Notes: a model not told the origin generated them from the letters alone. A stretch of DNA of 64,000 nt from Pseudolabrys sp. (GCA_019635575.1 JAHBZF010000001.1:1-64000); one strand, 5' to 3'. Shown: positions 27,711 to 36,320, numbered from the stretch's first letter. A program made the numbers and translations.

Positions 27711-28991
27711 TCAGCCGCGCTTGCCCCAGCCGGGCATCGGGAACACGACGTTGCCGGCGGAGGCTTCCTTCGGCAGCACCACCGTCGGCACGCCCTTCTT
27801 GTTCTGCAGCACGACCGAGGCGATGGTGTTGCACTGGCCCTTCTCGTCGAACTCGATCGGGCCGCCGACCATCACGCGCTTCTCGATCTTGGTCTTGCGC
27901 ATGGCGTCGGCCAGCGCCTGACCGTTGGTCGAACCGGCGCGCTTGTGAGCGTCGGCGCAGACCAGCAGCGCCTCGAAGGTGAAGCCGATGTTGAAGATGT
28001 GGCCCGGCAGCTTGTCCTTCGGATAGACCTTCTTGAACTCGGTCTCGACCATCTTGGTCATGTCGGCCTTCGGATTCGCCCACGGAATCGTGGTGATGAT
28101 CTCGTCGCCGTATTTGCCCATGGTGTCGAGGAATTGCTGCTCGTAGAGGCCCGGCGCGCCGGGGCTCATGATGCCCATCGGCTCCCAGCGCTGCTTGACC
28201 ATTTCGCGCACCAGCAGGATCGCGTCGTTGAGCCGCGTCACGGTCATCAGCAGGTCCGCGCCGGTCGCCTTCGCCTTGGCGACTTCGACCGAGAGATCCT
28301 TCGCCGCCGGATCGTAGGCAATCGACTCGACGATCTGGAACGGCATGTTCGCCTTCGGGAAGATCGCGTCGATCGCCCGCTTGTTCGCCTGGCCGAACGT
28401 GTCGTTGATGTGCATCAGCACCGCGCTCTTCGGCGTCTTGCCGGTGGCGGCGAACACCTGCGGGAACAGCGCGAGACCGCGCGAGATGATCTGCGGCGCG
28501 GTCTGGAAGTTGCGGAAGGTGAACTTGTAGCCCTGCTCGGTGATCTGCGGCGCGGCGGCGATGTTGATCATGAAGGGCACGCCCTTCTGCTCCGCCACCT
28601 GGGCGATCGCGGCGGCAGCGCCGGAATCGAACGGGCCGGCCAGCATATGCACGCCGTCGGCGATCAACTTCTCGGCCCGCGCGCGCGCCACATCAGGATT
28701 GGTCTCGAAGTCGACGGTGGTGAGCTCGATCGGCTGGGTGTAGCCGAGCTGCTTCAACAGCGCCGGCGCGATATCGACGCCGCGCTTGCACGACTGGCCG
28801 ATGCCGGCCTGCACGCCGGACAGCGGCAGGATCACGCCGATCTTCAGCGGGCCGCCCTGGGCGCGCACGATCGCCGGCGCAGCGAGGAACGAACCGGCCG
28901 CGGCGGCGCCCGCCAGCAACTGGCGGCGGGAGACGGCGGAGCGGGTGGCAGTTTTGGACATGGAGTTTTCGGACATGGAATTTTCGGACAT
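27711..28991 (-). CDS. HAAT-family ABC transporter substrate-binding protein (LivK-like)
   Basis: A 426-residue periplasmic binding protein. SRRQLLAGAAAAG (about 21-33) is a Tat-type signal, with cleavage likely after AIVRA. The mature part (KIGVILPLSGVQAGIG) is the peripla_BP_6 fold used by amino-acid, amide and aromatic-acid receptors. It captures the substrate for LivHMGF. The start at 28991 has GGAGG 8 bp upstream. The N-terminus carries an in-frame 15-bp tandem repeat giving MSENS-MSENS-MSK, so three ATGs in a row could initiate. A MarR gene lies divergently, with a large palindrome in the gap. Confidence 0.9.
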   Translation of the reverse strand: MSENSMSENSMSKTATRSAVSRRQLLAGAAAAGSFLAAPAIVRAQGGPLKIGVILPLSGVQAGIGQSCKRGVDIAPALLKQLGYTQPIELTTVDFETNPDVARARAEKLIADGVHMLAGPFDSGAAAAIAQVAEQKGVPFMINIAAAPQITEQGYKFTFRNFQTAPQIISRGLALFPQVFAATGKTPKSAVLMHINDTFGQANKRAIDAIFPKANMPFQIVESIAYDPAAKDLSVEVAKAKATGADLLMTVTRLNDAILLVREMVKQRWEPMGIMSPGAPGLYEQQFLDTMGKYGDEIITTIPWANPKADMTKMVETEFKKVYPKDKLPGHIFNIGFTFEALLVCADAHKRAGSTNGQALADAMRKTKIEKRVMVGGPIEFDEKGQCNTIASVVLQNKKGVPTVVLPKEASAGNVVFPMPGWGKRG

Positions 28992-29130
28992 GGAAGCTTC
29001 CTCCCCCGAGGGTAGCCGGCCGCTTGTCGGGCCGGACGTTTGATACCGATTGTCGCTATTGTTTTTCCCGCACGGACGGGTTGCAATAGCGGTCGCGGGC
29101 AGCCGGGCACCGGCCGCCTTTGTTCTGCGC

Positions 29131-29169
29131 TATTGTTGATGATGACAACTGTCGTCGTCAACAACAATA
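29131..29169. promoter_or_regulatory. Candidate MarR operator palindrome
   Basis: Sixteen-base arms TATTGTTGATGATGAC and GTCGTCAACAACAATA match at 14 of 16 positions around a 7-bp centre. An overlapping alignment, 29133-29164, matches at 13 of 16. It lies 40 bp before the chosen MarR start and 139 bp from the divergent livK start, where it could control both. Confidence 0.65.
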
Positions 29170-29209
29170 TCGGCTAGTATGCTGCGGCTTAAGGGGGCAG
29201 CGACAGCCG

Positions 29210-29749
29210 ATGCGACAGGACAAGGCGGACGAGAGCGCAAGAGGAATGGCAAGCCGCAAACAGGACGCCAGCGGATCAAGATTGCCCGGACAGGACGCGC
29301 GCATCGCCCGCCGCCGGCCGATCGATCTTGCCGCGCTCAACGATCATCTCGGCTATTCGATCCGTCGCCTGCAGATCTGGATCTTTCAGGATTTCATCCG
29401 TTCGCTCGCTGAAGTGGATATCCGCCCGGCGCAATATTCCGTGCTGGTGGTGATCGGCGCCAATGCCGGGCTGTCGCAGGCGGACCTCGCGGAATCGCTC
29501 GGCATCGAGCGCGCCCGCATGGTGCATCTGCTCGACCGGCTGGAGCAGCGCGGGCTGATCGAGCGCCAGCCGTCGAGCATCGACCGGCGCAGCCATGCGC
29601 TGCATCTCACCAAGGACGGCCAGCGGCTGCTCAAGCGCGCCAAGGCACTCGCCGCCTCGCACGAGGAGCGGCTCTCCGGAATGCTCGGCGAAACTGCGCG
29701 GCTTAACTTGCTCGATCTGATGCGACGGACGGTGCTGCCGTCAGCTTGA
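29210..29749 (+). CDS. MarR family transcriptional regulator
   Basis: A 179-residue winged-helix repressor. The DNA-binding core runs from about residue 60: YSVLVVIGANAGLSQADLAE, then GIERARMVHLLDRLEQRGLI (recognition helix) and the wing RQPSSIDRRSHALHLT. MarR proteins bind palindromes as dimers and release on small phenolic or other ligands. The ATG at 29210 is chosen over the longer frame from 29120, which would run through the palindromic operator. The basic N-terminal 40 residues are extra to the fold. Its end overlaps the convergent amidase gene. It probably regulates the liv operon. Confidence 0.87.
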   Translation: MRQDKADESARGMASRKQDASGSRLPGQDARIARRRPIDLAALNDHLGYSIRRLQIWIFQDFIRSLAEVDIRPAQYSVLVVIGANAGLSQADLAESLGIERARMVHLLDRLEQRGLIERQPSSIDRRSHALHLTKDGQRLLKRAKALAASHEERLSGMLGETARLNLLDLMRRTVLPSA

Positions 29750-31045
29750 CACCAACACCCGCTCCGCCGCCGCGGCGAGCGCCAGCAACCGGCGATCCTG
29801 CCCGTGCCGCGCCACCAGCATCAGCCCGGTCGGCAGCGCCGAGCCGGGCATCGGCAGAGAGATCGCGCACAGGTCGAAGAAATTGATGATCGAGGTATTG
29901 CGCAACAGCAGCGCGTTCTTGCGGGCGAAACCCTCGTCGCTTGCCACCTCATCCATGGTTGGCGCCACGATCGGCACGGTCGGCATGGCGATCAGGTCGA
30001 ACCCGTCGAGCCGCGCCGCCATCATGCGGATCAGCTCCTGGCGCTGCGCGAGCATCCACGCATAATCGTTCTCGGAGATAACGCCGCCGCGCTCGATCCG
30101 CTTGCCGATCTTCGGATCGATATCGGCCAAACGCCGCTGCAGGCGATCGCAGTGTAACCGATAGGCCTCGAACGGAACGATGCCGCCGCGGCCATTGACG
30201 TCGGCCATGGCGTCCAGCGGTTTCAGCGTCTCGTCCTTGAGCACCGCGCCCGCCGCCGACAGACGCTTGCACGCGCCCTCGAACGCCAGCGCGACGGCGC
30301 CGTCCATCGCTTTCAGCGGCAAGCCCTGTGCAACGCCGATCCGCACGCCCGCCAGCGAAACCTCCGGCAGCGGGGCGGCCGTCTCACCGGCCATCACCGC
30401 ATCGGCATCGGCGCAGCGTTGCACCGTCATCGCCAGCGGCCCAATCGAATCGAGCGTCGTCGACAGCGGAAACACGCCATCGGTCGGCACGCGCGGCTTG
30501 CTCGGCTTGAAGCCGACCGTGCCGGTCAGCGCCGCCGGGATACGCGTCGAGCCGCCAGTGTCGCTGCCGATGGAAATCTCGCACATCCCGTCCGCCACGG
30601 CGACCGCCGCGCCGGACGAGGAGCCGCCCGGCACGCGGCTGCGATCCGCCGGAATGCCGGGCGTGCCGTAATGCGGATTCTCGCCGACGCCGGAGAAGGC
30701 GAACTCCGACATATTGGTCTTGGCGACGATCACCGCGCCGGCGGCGCGCAGCCGTTCGACCACCACCGCGTCGCGCGCGGCCGGCGCACCCTCTTCCGCA
30801 AGGATGCGCGAGCCGGCGCGCGTCACCTCGCCGGCCACATCGAACAGATCCTTGATGCTGACGATGGCGCCGTCGAGCGGGCCACGCGATTGCCCGGCGG
30901 CGGCGCGCGCATCGGCGGCAGCGGCCTCGCGTTGCGCACTGTCGCGATAGACGGCGAGACAGGCGAAGCGCCCCTGCCCGGCGGGATCGTCGATGCGGGC
31001 GAGTGCTTCGGTGAGGCGATCGCGAGCGGAGGTCTTTGTCGTCAT
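29741..31045 (-). CDS. Amidase signature family hydrolase
   Basis: A 434-residue amidase. The Ser-cisSer-Lys triad is visible: Lys in SIKDLF (about 64-69), and GGSSSGAAVAVADG followed by SIGSDTGGSTRIPAA, which supply the two serines. Members cleave amides, including glutamyl-tRNA amides, indole-acetamide and nicotinamide-type substrates. The single gene without gatB/gatC neighbours suggests a catabolic amidase. The ATG at 31045 is preferred; the longer frame adds a low-complexity leader. Together with the neighbouring HAAT transporter it hints at amide uptake and hydrolysis. Confidence 0.87.
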   Translation of the reverse strand: MTTKTSARDRLTEALARIDDPAGQGRFACLAVYRDSAQREAAAADARAAAGQSRGPLDGAIVSIKDLFDVAGEVTRAGSRILAEEGAPAARDAVVVERLRAAGAVIVAKTNMSEFAFSGVGENPHYGTPGIPADRSRVPGGSSSGAAVAVADGMCEISIGSDTGGSTRIPAALTGTVGFKPSKPRVPTDGVFPLSTTLDSIGPLAMTVQRCADADAVMAGETAAPLPEVSLAGVRIGVAQGLPLKAMDGAVALAFEGACKRLSAAGAVLKDETLKPLDAMADVNGRGGIVPFEAYRLHCDRLQRRLADIDPKIGKRIERGGVISENDYAWMLAQRQELIRMMAARLDGFDLIAMPTVPIVAPTMDEVASDEGFARKNALLLRNTSIINFFDLCAISLPMPGSALPTGLMLVARHGQDRRLLALAAAAERVLVSS

Positions 31046-31128
31046 GAAATCGGCATCCAACGGGAGAGGAACCGACCCGAGGGGCCGGACGTTATTACGA
31101 CTATACAGTTGCAACCTGGGAGGATGCA

Positions 31129-31446
31129 GTGAAATCCATGTTGATGGCGGCAGCCGTTGCGGCTGCATTGGCGATGCCTGCTCTGACGCCGACGAGCGCG
31201 TCGGCGCAAGGCGCCACGGTCGGCGGTGCGATTGTCGGCGCGGGTACCGGTGCCGTGATCGGCGGCGCGGTCGGCGGCGGTAATGGCGCGGCCGCGGGCG
31301 CGGTCATCGGCGGCGTCACCGGCGCGGCCGTGGGCGCCAGCGCCGAGGGACGCGACCGACGCTATTATCGCGAGCGTCGCGTCTATCATCGCGAGCGCGT
31401 CTGTTTCCGCGACGACTGGGGCCGCCGGCATTGCCGCTGGCGCTAG
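31129..31446 (+). CDS. Small secreted glycine-zipper protein
   Basis: A 105-residue protein with a signal peptide (cleavage likely after ASAQ at about 27), then a glycine-zipper stretch (GGAIVGAGTGAVIGGAVGGG and on, 32-70) and a basic, tyrosine- and arginine-rich tail with a CFRDDWGRRHC pair of cysteines. Glycine-zipper segments associate with membranes; related small proteins occur widely in rhizobial genomes without known function. The GTG start at 31129 has a GGGAGG site 6 bp before it. It is followed by a bidirectional terminator. Confidence 0.8.
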   Translation: MKSMLMAAAVAAALAMPALTPTSASAQGATVGGAIVGAGTGAVIGGAVGGGNGAAAGAVIGGVTGAAVGASAEGRDRRYYRERRVYHRERVCFRDDWGRRHCRWR

Positions 31447-31462
31447 TCAACCAGACGCGATC

Positions 31463-31494
31463 AAAAAGGGATGCGCACAGCGCATCCCTTTTTT
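31463..31494. terminator. Bidirectional terminator
   Basis: Arms AAAAAGGGATGCG / CGCATCCCTTTTT with loop CACAG. A-run and T-run on the two sides allow it to end both the glycine-zipper gene (plus) and the convergent decarboxylase-like gene (minus). Confidence 0.93.
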
Positions 31495-31506
31495 GTGGAC
31501 GGCACA

Positions 31507-32388
31507 TCAGCCCTTCGGAATCGCGAACAAGTCCTCGACCGTCATCGGACGCGGGATCAGTTGCTGCTGCACGGCATAGCCGATCAGCATCTCCAGACAG
31601 GCCCGGTTGGCGTCGCGGCCGAACGGCACGGTATCGACGCCGCCCTCGCGTTGCGGACCGGCGGCGGTCTTGCCCGCTTCCAGCAGACGATAGAGCTTTG
31701 CCACCGTCTCCGGCTGTTGCCGCGCCAGTTCGCCCTTCACCACCACCATGTGATTGACCGGCACGACGCCGTGCTGGCGATACCAGGCGAGCGCCGCCGC
31801 GTGCGGATCGGGAACGACGCTTTGCAACCGCGCGTCATCCGGCATCGCCGCGCCGTAGATCGCCGCGTCGATCTCGCCGTCGATCAACATTTTGGTCATG
31901 TCGGCGCCTGACGGCGCGCGTTCCGCGAATGGCGGATCGATGGCCTCGGCCACGTGGCCATCCTCATAAGTGATCCAGCGCACGCTGTTCATGTCGATGC
32001 CGTAGTCGTTCTGCAGAATGCCGCGCAGCCAGACCGCCGTGGTCTGGCTGTAGGAGCGCACGCCGATGCGCTTGCCGGCGAGGTCGGCGGGCGTGAGCGG
32101 TCCGCGTTCGACATTGTGCAGCATGCAGTGATGCTGGAAGCGGCCGAGCATTGCCGCAGGCAGTAACGCCAGGTCCTTGCCGTAAGCGCGTGCCTGCAGA
32201 TACGTCACCAGCGCCATCTCGCTCGCGTCATAGGCGAGCTGCCGCACCATCGGCTTGAACGCCTTGTTCATCGGCTTGACCTCGACGAAATCGAGCGCGA
32301 GGCCCGGCTCGGTGATCCGCCCCTCCTTCAACGGCCTGGTATGCGGATAATCGCCGATGGCGATGCGGAGCGGAGCGGCAGCGGACAT
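31507..32388 (-). CDS. 4,5-dihydroxyphthalate decarboxylase-like / binding-protein-fold protein
   Basis: A 293-residue protein with no signal peptide. It begins LRIAIGDYPHTRPLKEG (7-23) and continues GKRIGVRSYSQTTAVWLRG, the pattern of the 4,5-dihydroxyphthalate decarboxylase family (Pht5-like), which has the fold of a periplasmic binding protein. Many homologues are annotated only as ABC substrate-binding, so the catalytic claim is not secure. The length is a little short of Pht5. The start is the ATG at 32388; an in-frame GTG lies at 32409. It is divergent from a GntR/FCD regulator, with a palindrome between them, and next to genes for meta-cleavage of aromatics. Confidence 0.65.
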   Translation of the reverse strand: MSAAAPLRIAIGDYPHTRPLKEGRITEPGLALDFVEVKPMNKAFKPMVRQLAYDASEMALVTYLQARAYGKDLALLPAAMLGRFQHHCMLHNVERGPLTPADLAGKRIGVRSYSQTTAVWLRGILQNDYGIDMNSVRWITYEDGHVAEAIDPPFAERAPSGADMTKMLIDGEIDAAIYGAAMPDDARLQSVVPDPHAAALAWYRQHGVVPVNHMVVVKGELARQQPETVAKLYRLLEAGKTAAGPQREGGVDTVPFGRDANRACLEMLIGYAVQQQLIPRPMTVEDLFAIPKG

Positions 32389-32442
32389 GGTCACAACCCG
32401 GATATGCACAAGCGAGGGAGCGTCAGCTTGACCCTGCTGACA

Positions 32443-32458
32443 GGATTGTCAACAATCC
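32443..32458. promoter_or_regulatory. Candidate GntR/FCD operator
   Basis: The perfect inverted repeat GGATTGT-CA-ACAATCC contains the TTGT-N2-ACAA core common for FCD-type GntR regulators. It lies 41 bp before the GntR start and 55 bp from the divergent gene start, inside the only shared promoter region. Confidence 0.65.
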
Positions 32459-32498
32459 AGATAACAGTTGTCCAGTTTCGCGTCCGGGTTCTGCGTTC

Positions 32499-33161
32499 AT
32501 GCCCTCTCTCGCTCCCGCCCGCATCGATGTCACCGCGCAGTTGCGCGAGGCGATCGCGCGCGGCCGCCTGCTGCCGAACGAGCGGCTGATCGAGACCGAC
32601 CTCGCCGCCACCTACGGCGTCAATCGCGCCCATATCCGCATGGCGCTGGCGATGCTCGATCAGGAAGGGCTGGTCGTGCGCGAGCGCAATCGCGGCGCGC
32701 GCGTGCGCGCCGTCTCCGACGACGAGGCGCTGGAAATCGCCGAGACGCGGCTTGCGATCGAAACGATGATCGCCGGCCAGGCCGCGCGCCGCGTCACCGA
32801 CAGCGACCGTAAGGCGCTGCGCGCGATCCTGACGCGGATGCGCGGATGCGTCGACGGCGAGGATTATGCCGGATTCTCCGAGGAGAACGCCGCTCTGCAT
32901 CGCGAGATCCAGCGCATCGCCGGAAACGCCACCGCGAGCCGCATCGTCGCCTCGCTGAAATCGCAGATCGTGCGGCTGCAATATCGCGTCATCCTGCTGC
33001 CGGGCCGCCCCGCCCTCTCGCTCGCCGAGCACCGCCGCATCGTCGAGACGATCTGCGCCGGCGACCGTGCCGGGGCAGAGGCGGCGATGCGCGCGCATCT
33101 GACCAGCTTCCTGCGCCTGCTCAAGCAGGCCATCACCGCCGCGCACAGCGGCGGCTTCTGA
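32499..33161 (+). CDS. GntR family regulator, FCD domain
   Basis: A 220-residue regulator. The N-terminal winged helix includes LPNERLIETDLAATYGVNRA (about 24-43) and the recognition helix up to LDQEGLVV; the C-terminal FCD domain has RLAIE (about 87-91), HREIQR and EHRRIVE, whose Asp/His residues bind a metal-ligand complex. These regulators sense organic acids or aromatic intermediates. It is divergent from the decarboxylase-like gene and 34 bp upstream of the PIG-L gene, so it likely controls both directions. Confidence 0.88.
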   Translation: MPSLAPARIDVTAQLREAIARGRLLPNERLIETDLAATYGVNRAHIRMALAMLDQEGLVVRERNRGARVRAVSDDEALEIAETRLAIETMIAGQAARRVTDSDRKALRAILTRMRGCVDGEDYAGFSEENAALHREIQRIAGNATASRIVASLKSQIVRLQYRVILLPGRPALSLAEHRRIVETICAGDRAGAEAAMRAHLTSFLRLLKQAITAAHSGGF

Positions 33162-33195
33162 CACCGCGAACACGCAAGAAAGAAGGATCATCACG

Positions 33196-33918
33196 ATGGC
33201 TGCCACCAAGACCGGACTGGTCGTCACCGCGCATCCGGGCGATTTCGTCTGGCGCGCCGGCGGCGCCATCGCGCTGCACGCGAAGCTCGGCTACCGCATG
33301 AAGATCGTCTGTCTGTCGTTCGGCGAGCGCGGCGAGAGCCAGTTCGCGTGGAAGGAAAAAGGCGCGACGCTGGAGAGCGTCAAGGCCGGCCGCAAGGACG
33401 AGGCGCAGCGCGCCGCCGACCTGCTCGGCGCCGAGATCGAGTTCTTCGACTGCGGCGACTATCCGCTCAAGCTCAACGAAGAGCACTTCGACCGCATGGT
33501 CGACATCTACCGCGAGGAGAACCCGGCGTTCGTCCTCACCCACGCACTCGAAGACCCCTACAATTTCGACCACCCGAACGCCGCGCATTTCGCGCAGGAG
33601 ACCCGTGTGGTGGCGCAGGCCATGGGCCACAAGCCCGGCGCGCAGTACAAATATTCCGCGCCGGCGGTTTATCTGTTCGAGCCGCACCAGCCGGAACAGT
33701 GCAACTTCAAGCCCGATCTCATTCTCAAGATCGATGAGGTCTGGGAGACCAAATACAAGGCGTTCCAGATCCTCGCCGCGCAGAAGCACCTCTGGCACTA
33801 TTACGAGCGTGTCGCGCTCAACCGCGGCATCCAGGGCTCGCGCAACACCGGCATCCCGATGACCTACGGCGAGGCGTATCAGACGCTGTTCCCGCGCGTG
33901 GCGATGGAACTGGGCTGA
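33196..33918 (+). CDS. PIG-L family protein, probable 4-oxalomesaconate hydratase (GalB-like)
   Basis: A 240-residue PIG-L/LmbE protein. The metal motif, usually AHPDDE, reads AHPGDF (12-17), and the distal FDHPNAAHF (about 115-123) supplies the His ligands. PIG-L members deacetylate glucosamine conjugates, but the GalB branch hydrates 4-oxalomesaconate in gallate and protocatechuate 4,5-cleavage. The next gene encodes the CHA aldolase that would use the hydratase product, which favours GalB. The altered Asp and the function are inference. SD AAGGA precedes the ATG. Confidence 0.75.
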   Translation: MAATKTGLVVTAHPGDFVWRAGGAIALHAKLGYRMKIVCLSFGERGESQFAWKEKGATLESVKAGRKDEAQRAADLLGAEIEFFDCGDYPLKLNEEHFDRMVDIYREENPAFVLTHALEDPYNFDHPNAAHFAQETRVVAQAMGHKPGAQYKYSAPAVYLFEPHQPEQCNFKPDLILKIDEVWETKYKAFQILAAQKHLWHYYERVALNRGIQGSRNTGIPMTYGEAYQTLFPRVAMELG

Positions 33919-33949
33919 TCCCCGCAAGATTCAATTTCGGAGAACTGAC

Positions 33950-34642
33950 ATGAAAACCGTCGTGGTCCGCAACATTCCGCGCGCCGATGCGAAAGCCTGC
34001 GAGGTGTTCGCCAAACGCGGCGTCTCGACCGTGCACGAAGCCTATGGCCGCATCGGCCTGATGAAGCCTTATATCCGCCCGATCTGGTCCGGCGCGTCGA
34101 TCGCCGGCCCCGCCGTCACCGTGCTGGCGCAGCCGGGCGACAACTGGATGATCCATGTTGCTGTTGAACAATGTAAGTCGGGCGACGTCCTCGTAGTCGG
34201 CTGCACCACCGACAACACCGACGGCATGTTCGGCGATCTGCTCGGCACCTCGCTGAAGGCGCGCGGCGTCGCCGGCCTCGTCATCGACGCCGGCTGCCGC
34301 GACGTGCTCACGCTCAAGGAGATGGGCTTCCCGGTGTGGTCGCGCGCGATCTCGGCCAAGGGCACGGTCAAGGCCACGCTCGGCGCGGTCAACGTGCCGG
34401 TCGTCTGCGCCGGCGTGAACGTCGTGCCGGGTGACGCCGTGGTCGCCGACGAGGACGGCGTCGTCGTCGTGGCGCGCAACAGTGTCGCCGACGTGATGGC
34501 CAAGGCGGAAAAACGGTTCGCCGACGAGGACGGCAAGCGGCAGAAGCTCGCCTCCGGCGTGCTCGGCCTCGACATGTACAACATGCGCGAGCCGCTGGCG
34601 AAGGCCGGACTGGTCTATGTCGATAAACCGGAGGACGTGTGA
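33950..34642 (+). CDS. 4-carboxy-4-hydroxy-2-oxoadipate aldolase (RraA-like class II)
   Basis: A 230-residue RraA-fold aldolase. FGDLLGTSLKARGV (about 94-107) and VIDAGCRDV (Arg117, Asp118) are the divalent-metal and pyruvate-binding signature of the HMG/CHA aldolases LigK, GalC and ProA. The enzyme cleaves CHA to pyruvate and oxaloacetate, the last step of meta-cleavage by the 4,5-pathway. RraA, the RNase E regulator, has the same fold but lacks the aromatic context. GGAGA lies 6 bp upstream. It overlaps the DUF938 gene by 4 bp. Confidence 0.87.
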   Translation: MKTVVVRNIPRADAKACEVFAKRGVSTVHEAYGRIGLMKPYIRPIWSGASIAGPAVTVLAQPGDNWMIHVAVEQCKSGDVLVVGCTTDNTDGMFGDLLGTSLKARGVAGLVIDAGCRDVLTLKEMGFPVWSRAISAKGTVKATLGAVNVPVVCAGVNVVPGDAVVADEDGVVVVARNSVADVMAKAEKRFADEDGKRQKLASGVLGLDMYNMREPLAKAGLVYVDKPEDV

Positions 34643-35316
34643 CGCGCGCTCCGGAGTTCACCGTCGCTTTCGGCCGCCCCGCCGATCCAGCGGCAGCGGA
34701 CGGACGGCTCGACGCGGCCGCATTCCATCGCAATCACGAAGCGATCGGCACGGCGCTCGCCGCCGATCTCGCGACGATGCAGGGCGACGTGCTGGAAATC
34801 GGCAGCGGCACCGGCCAGCACGCGGTCGCCTTCGCGCAGCAGGCCCCGCATCTCGTCTGGTGGCCGAGCGATCCCAACGCCGAGCACCGCCGCAGCGTCG
34901 ACGCCTGGCGTGCGCACACCGCCCTCGCCAATCTGCGGCCCGCCGCAATGATCGATGTATCGCAGCCGGACTGGCAATGGAGCGACACGACGCCCTCTCC
35001 GCCGCTCGCGGCGATCTTCTGCGCCAATGTGATCCACATCGCGCCGTGGTCGGTGGCGCAGGGCCTGTTCGCCGGCGCGGAACGGCATCTGCGGTCAGGC
35101 GGCAAGCTTTATCTTTACGGCCCGTTCAAGGCGCACGGTGAACACACCGCGCCGAGCAATGCCGCGTTCGACGAGAGCCTGCGCACCCGCGATCCTGCCT
35201 GGGGCGTGCGCGACATCGACGATGTCAACGCGCTGGCACGCCGACACCATTTGGCGCCGGACAAGGTTCACACCATGCCGGCGAACAACCTCATTCTCAC
35301 CTTCACCCGCATATGA
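34639..35316 (+). CDS. DUF938 family SAM-dependent methyltransferase-like protein
   Basis: A 225-residue protein of the DUF938 group. It has a SAM-binding motif VLEIGSGTGQHAVAFAQ (about 51-67), a WWPSDPN strand, and IFCANVIHIAPW (about 128-139), all characteristic of the group; no reaction is established. The GTG start overlaps the CHA aldolase stop by 4 bp with GGAGG just before it, so it is translationally coupled to aromatic catabolism. The family name says little about the substrate. Confidence 0.8.
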   Translation: MTRAPEFTVAFGRPADPAAADGRLDAAAFHRNHEAIGTALAADLATMQGDVLEIGSGTGQHAVAFAQQAPHLVWWPSDPNAEHRRSVDAWRAHTALANLRPAAMIDVSQPDWQWSDTTPSPPLAAIFCANVIHIAPWSVAQGLFAGAERHLRSGGKLYLYGPFKAHGEHTAPSNAAFDESLRTRDPAWGVRDIDDVNALARRHHLAPDKVHTMPANNLILTFTRI

Positions 35317-35351
35317 CCATGCACGGGCAACAGGGCGCCACGGCCGCGCCG

Positions 35352-36320
35352 TCAGTCCTTCTGCAAGCCGAGTTCGCGGATCAGCTCGCCGGCCTCGTCG
35401 CGGGTCTCGCGCATCGCCTGCGCCATCTCCTCCGGCGTGGACGACACACCGACGATGCCGGTCTTCTCCATCAGCGTCTGATACTCCGGCGTCTTCACCG
35501 CCTCGGCGATGTGCTTGTTGAGCGTCGCGATCACCGGCTCCGGCACGCCCTTGGCGGCGCAGACGCCGAGCCAGGTGCTGGCGACGATCGGCACGCCCTG
35601 CTCCTTCAGGGTCGGCACGTTCGGCGCGACCGGCAGCCGCTCCGGGCTGGTCATGCCGATCACCTTCAGCCGCTTCGCCTCATAAAGCGGCGTGGTGACG
35701 ACCAGCGGCCCGACCGCGAACTGGATGCGATTGGCGATGATCTCCTGCAAGGCGTCGCCCATGCCGCGGAACGGCACGCCGATCGACTTGATGCCCGTCA
35801 CTTTCTCGAACCGCTTGATCACCAGTTCGGGCGCGGAGCCGGCGCCGACATGGCCATAGTTGAGCTCGCCCGGCCGCGCCTTGGCGTAAGCGACGAACTC
35901 CTGCATCGAGTTGACCGGCAGATCGTTGGACACGGCGAAGGCGTAATAAGCCCGCGTCGCCAGCGACACCGGCGCGATGTCGTCGAGGGTGTAGCTGCTC
36001 TTCTTGTAGAGCACCGTGTTGATCGGATCGATATAGGTGCAGAACAGCAGCGTGTAGCCGTCGCGCGGCTGCGACAGCATGTAGTCGACGGCGATCTTGC
36101 CGCCCGCGCCCGGCTTGTTCTCGACCACCACCGACTGGCCGAGCGACGCGCGCAGCTTCTCGGCCATCACCCGCGCCGGACCGTCGGTCGGCCCGCCGGC
36201 GGGAAATCCGACCAGCAGCCGGATCGGTTTGTTGGGATAGGTCTGCGCCCGACCTGGCGTACCCGCAGTCGCGCCCGCCATCATCGCGATCAATCCAGCA
36301 GCCAGCATGCGCCCCAGCAT
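35352..36320 (-). CDS. Tripartite tricarboxylate transporter (Bug) substrate-binding protein
   Basis: A 322-residue periplasmic receptor of the TctC/Bug family. A signal peptide (MLGRMLAAGLIAMMAG and on, cleavage near PGRA) precedes the hallmark YPNKPIRLLVGFPAGGPTD (mature N-terminus). Bug receptors bind carboxylates, including terephthalate and nicotinate. No TctA/TctB membrane components are adjacent, as is common for orphan Bug genes. The ATG at 36320 has GGAAGGGA upstream; longer frames overlap the divergent dioxygenase. It probably captures an aromatic acid handled by this cluster. Confidence 0.9.
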   Translation of the reverse strand: MLGRMLAAGLIAMMAGATAGTPGRAQTYPNKPIRLLVGFPAGGPTDGPARVMAEKLRASLGQSVVVENKPGAGGKIAVDYMLSQPRDGYTLLFCTYIDPINTVLYKKSSYTLDDIAPVSLATRAYYAFAVSNDLPVNSMQEFVAYAKARPGELNYGHVGAGSAPELVIKRFEKVTGIKSIGVPFRGMGDALQEIIANRIQFAVGPLVVTTPLYEAKRLKVIGMTSPERLPVAPNVPTLKEQGVPIVASTWLGVCAAKGVPEPVIATLNKHIAEAVKTPEYQTLMEKTGIVGVSSTPEEMAQAMRETRDEAGELIRELGLQKD

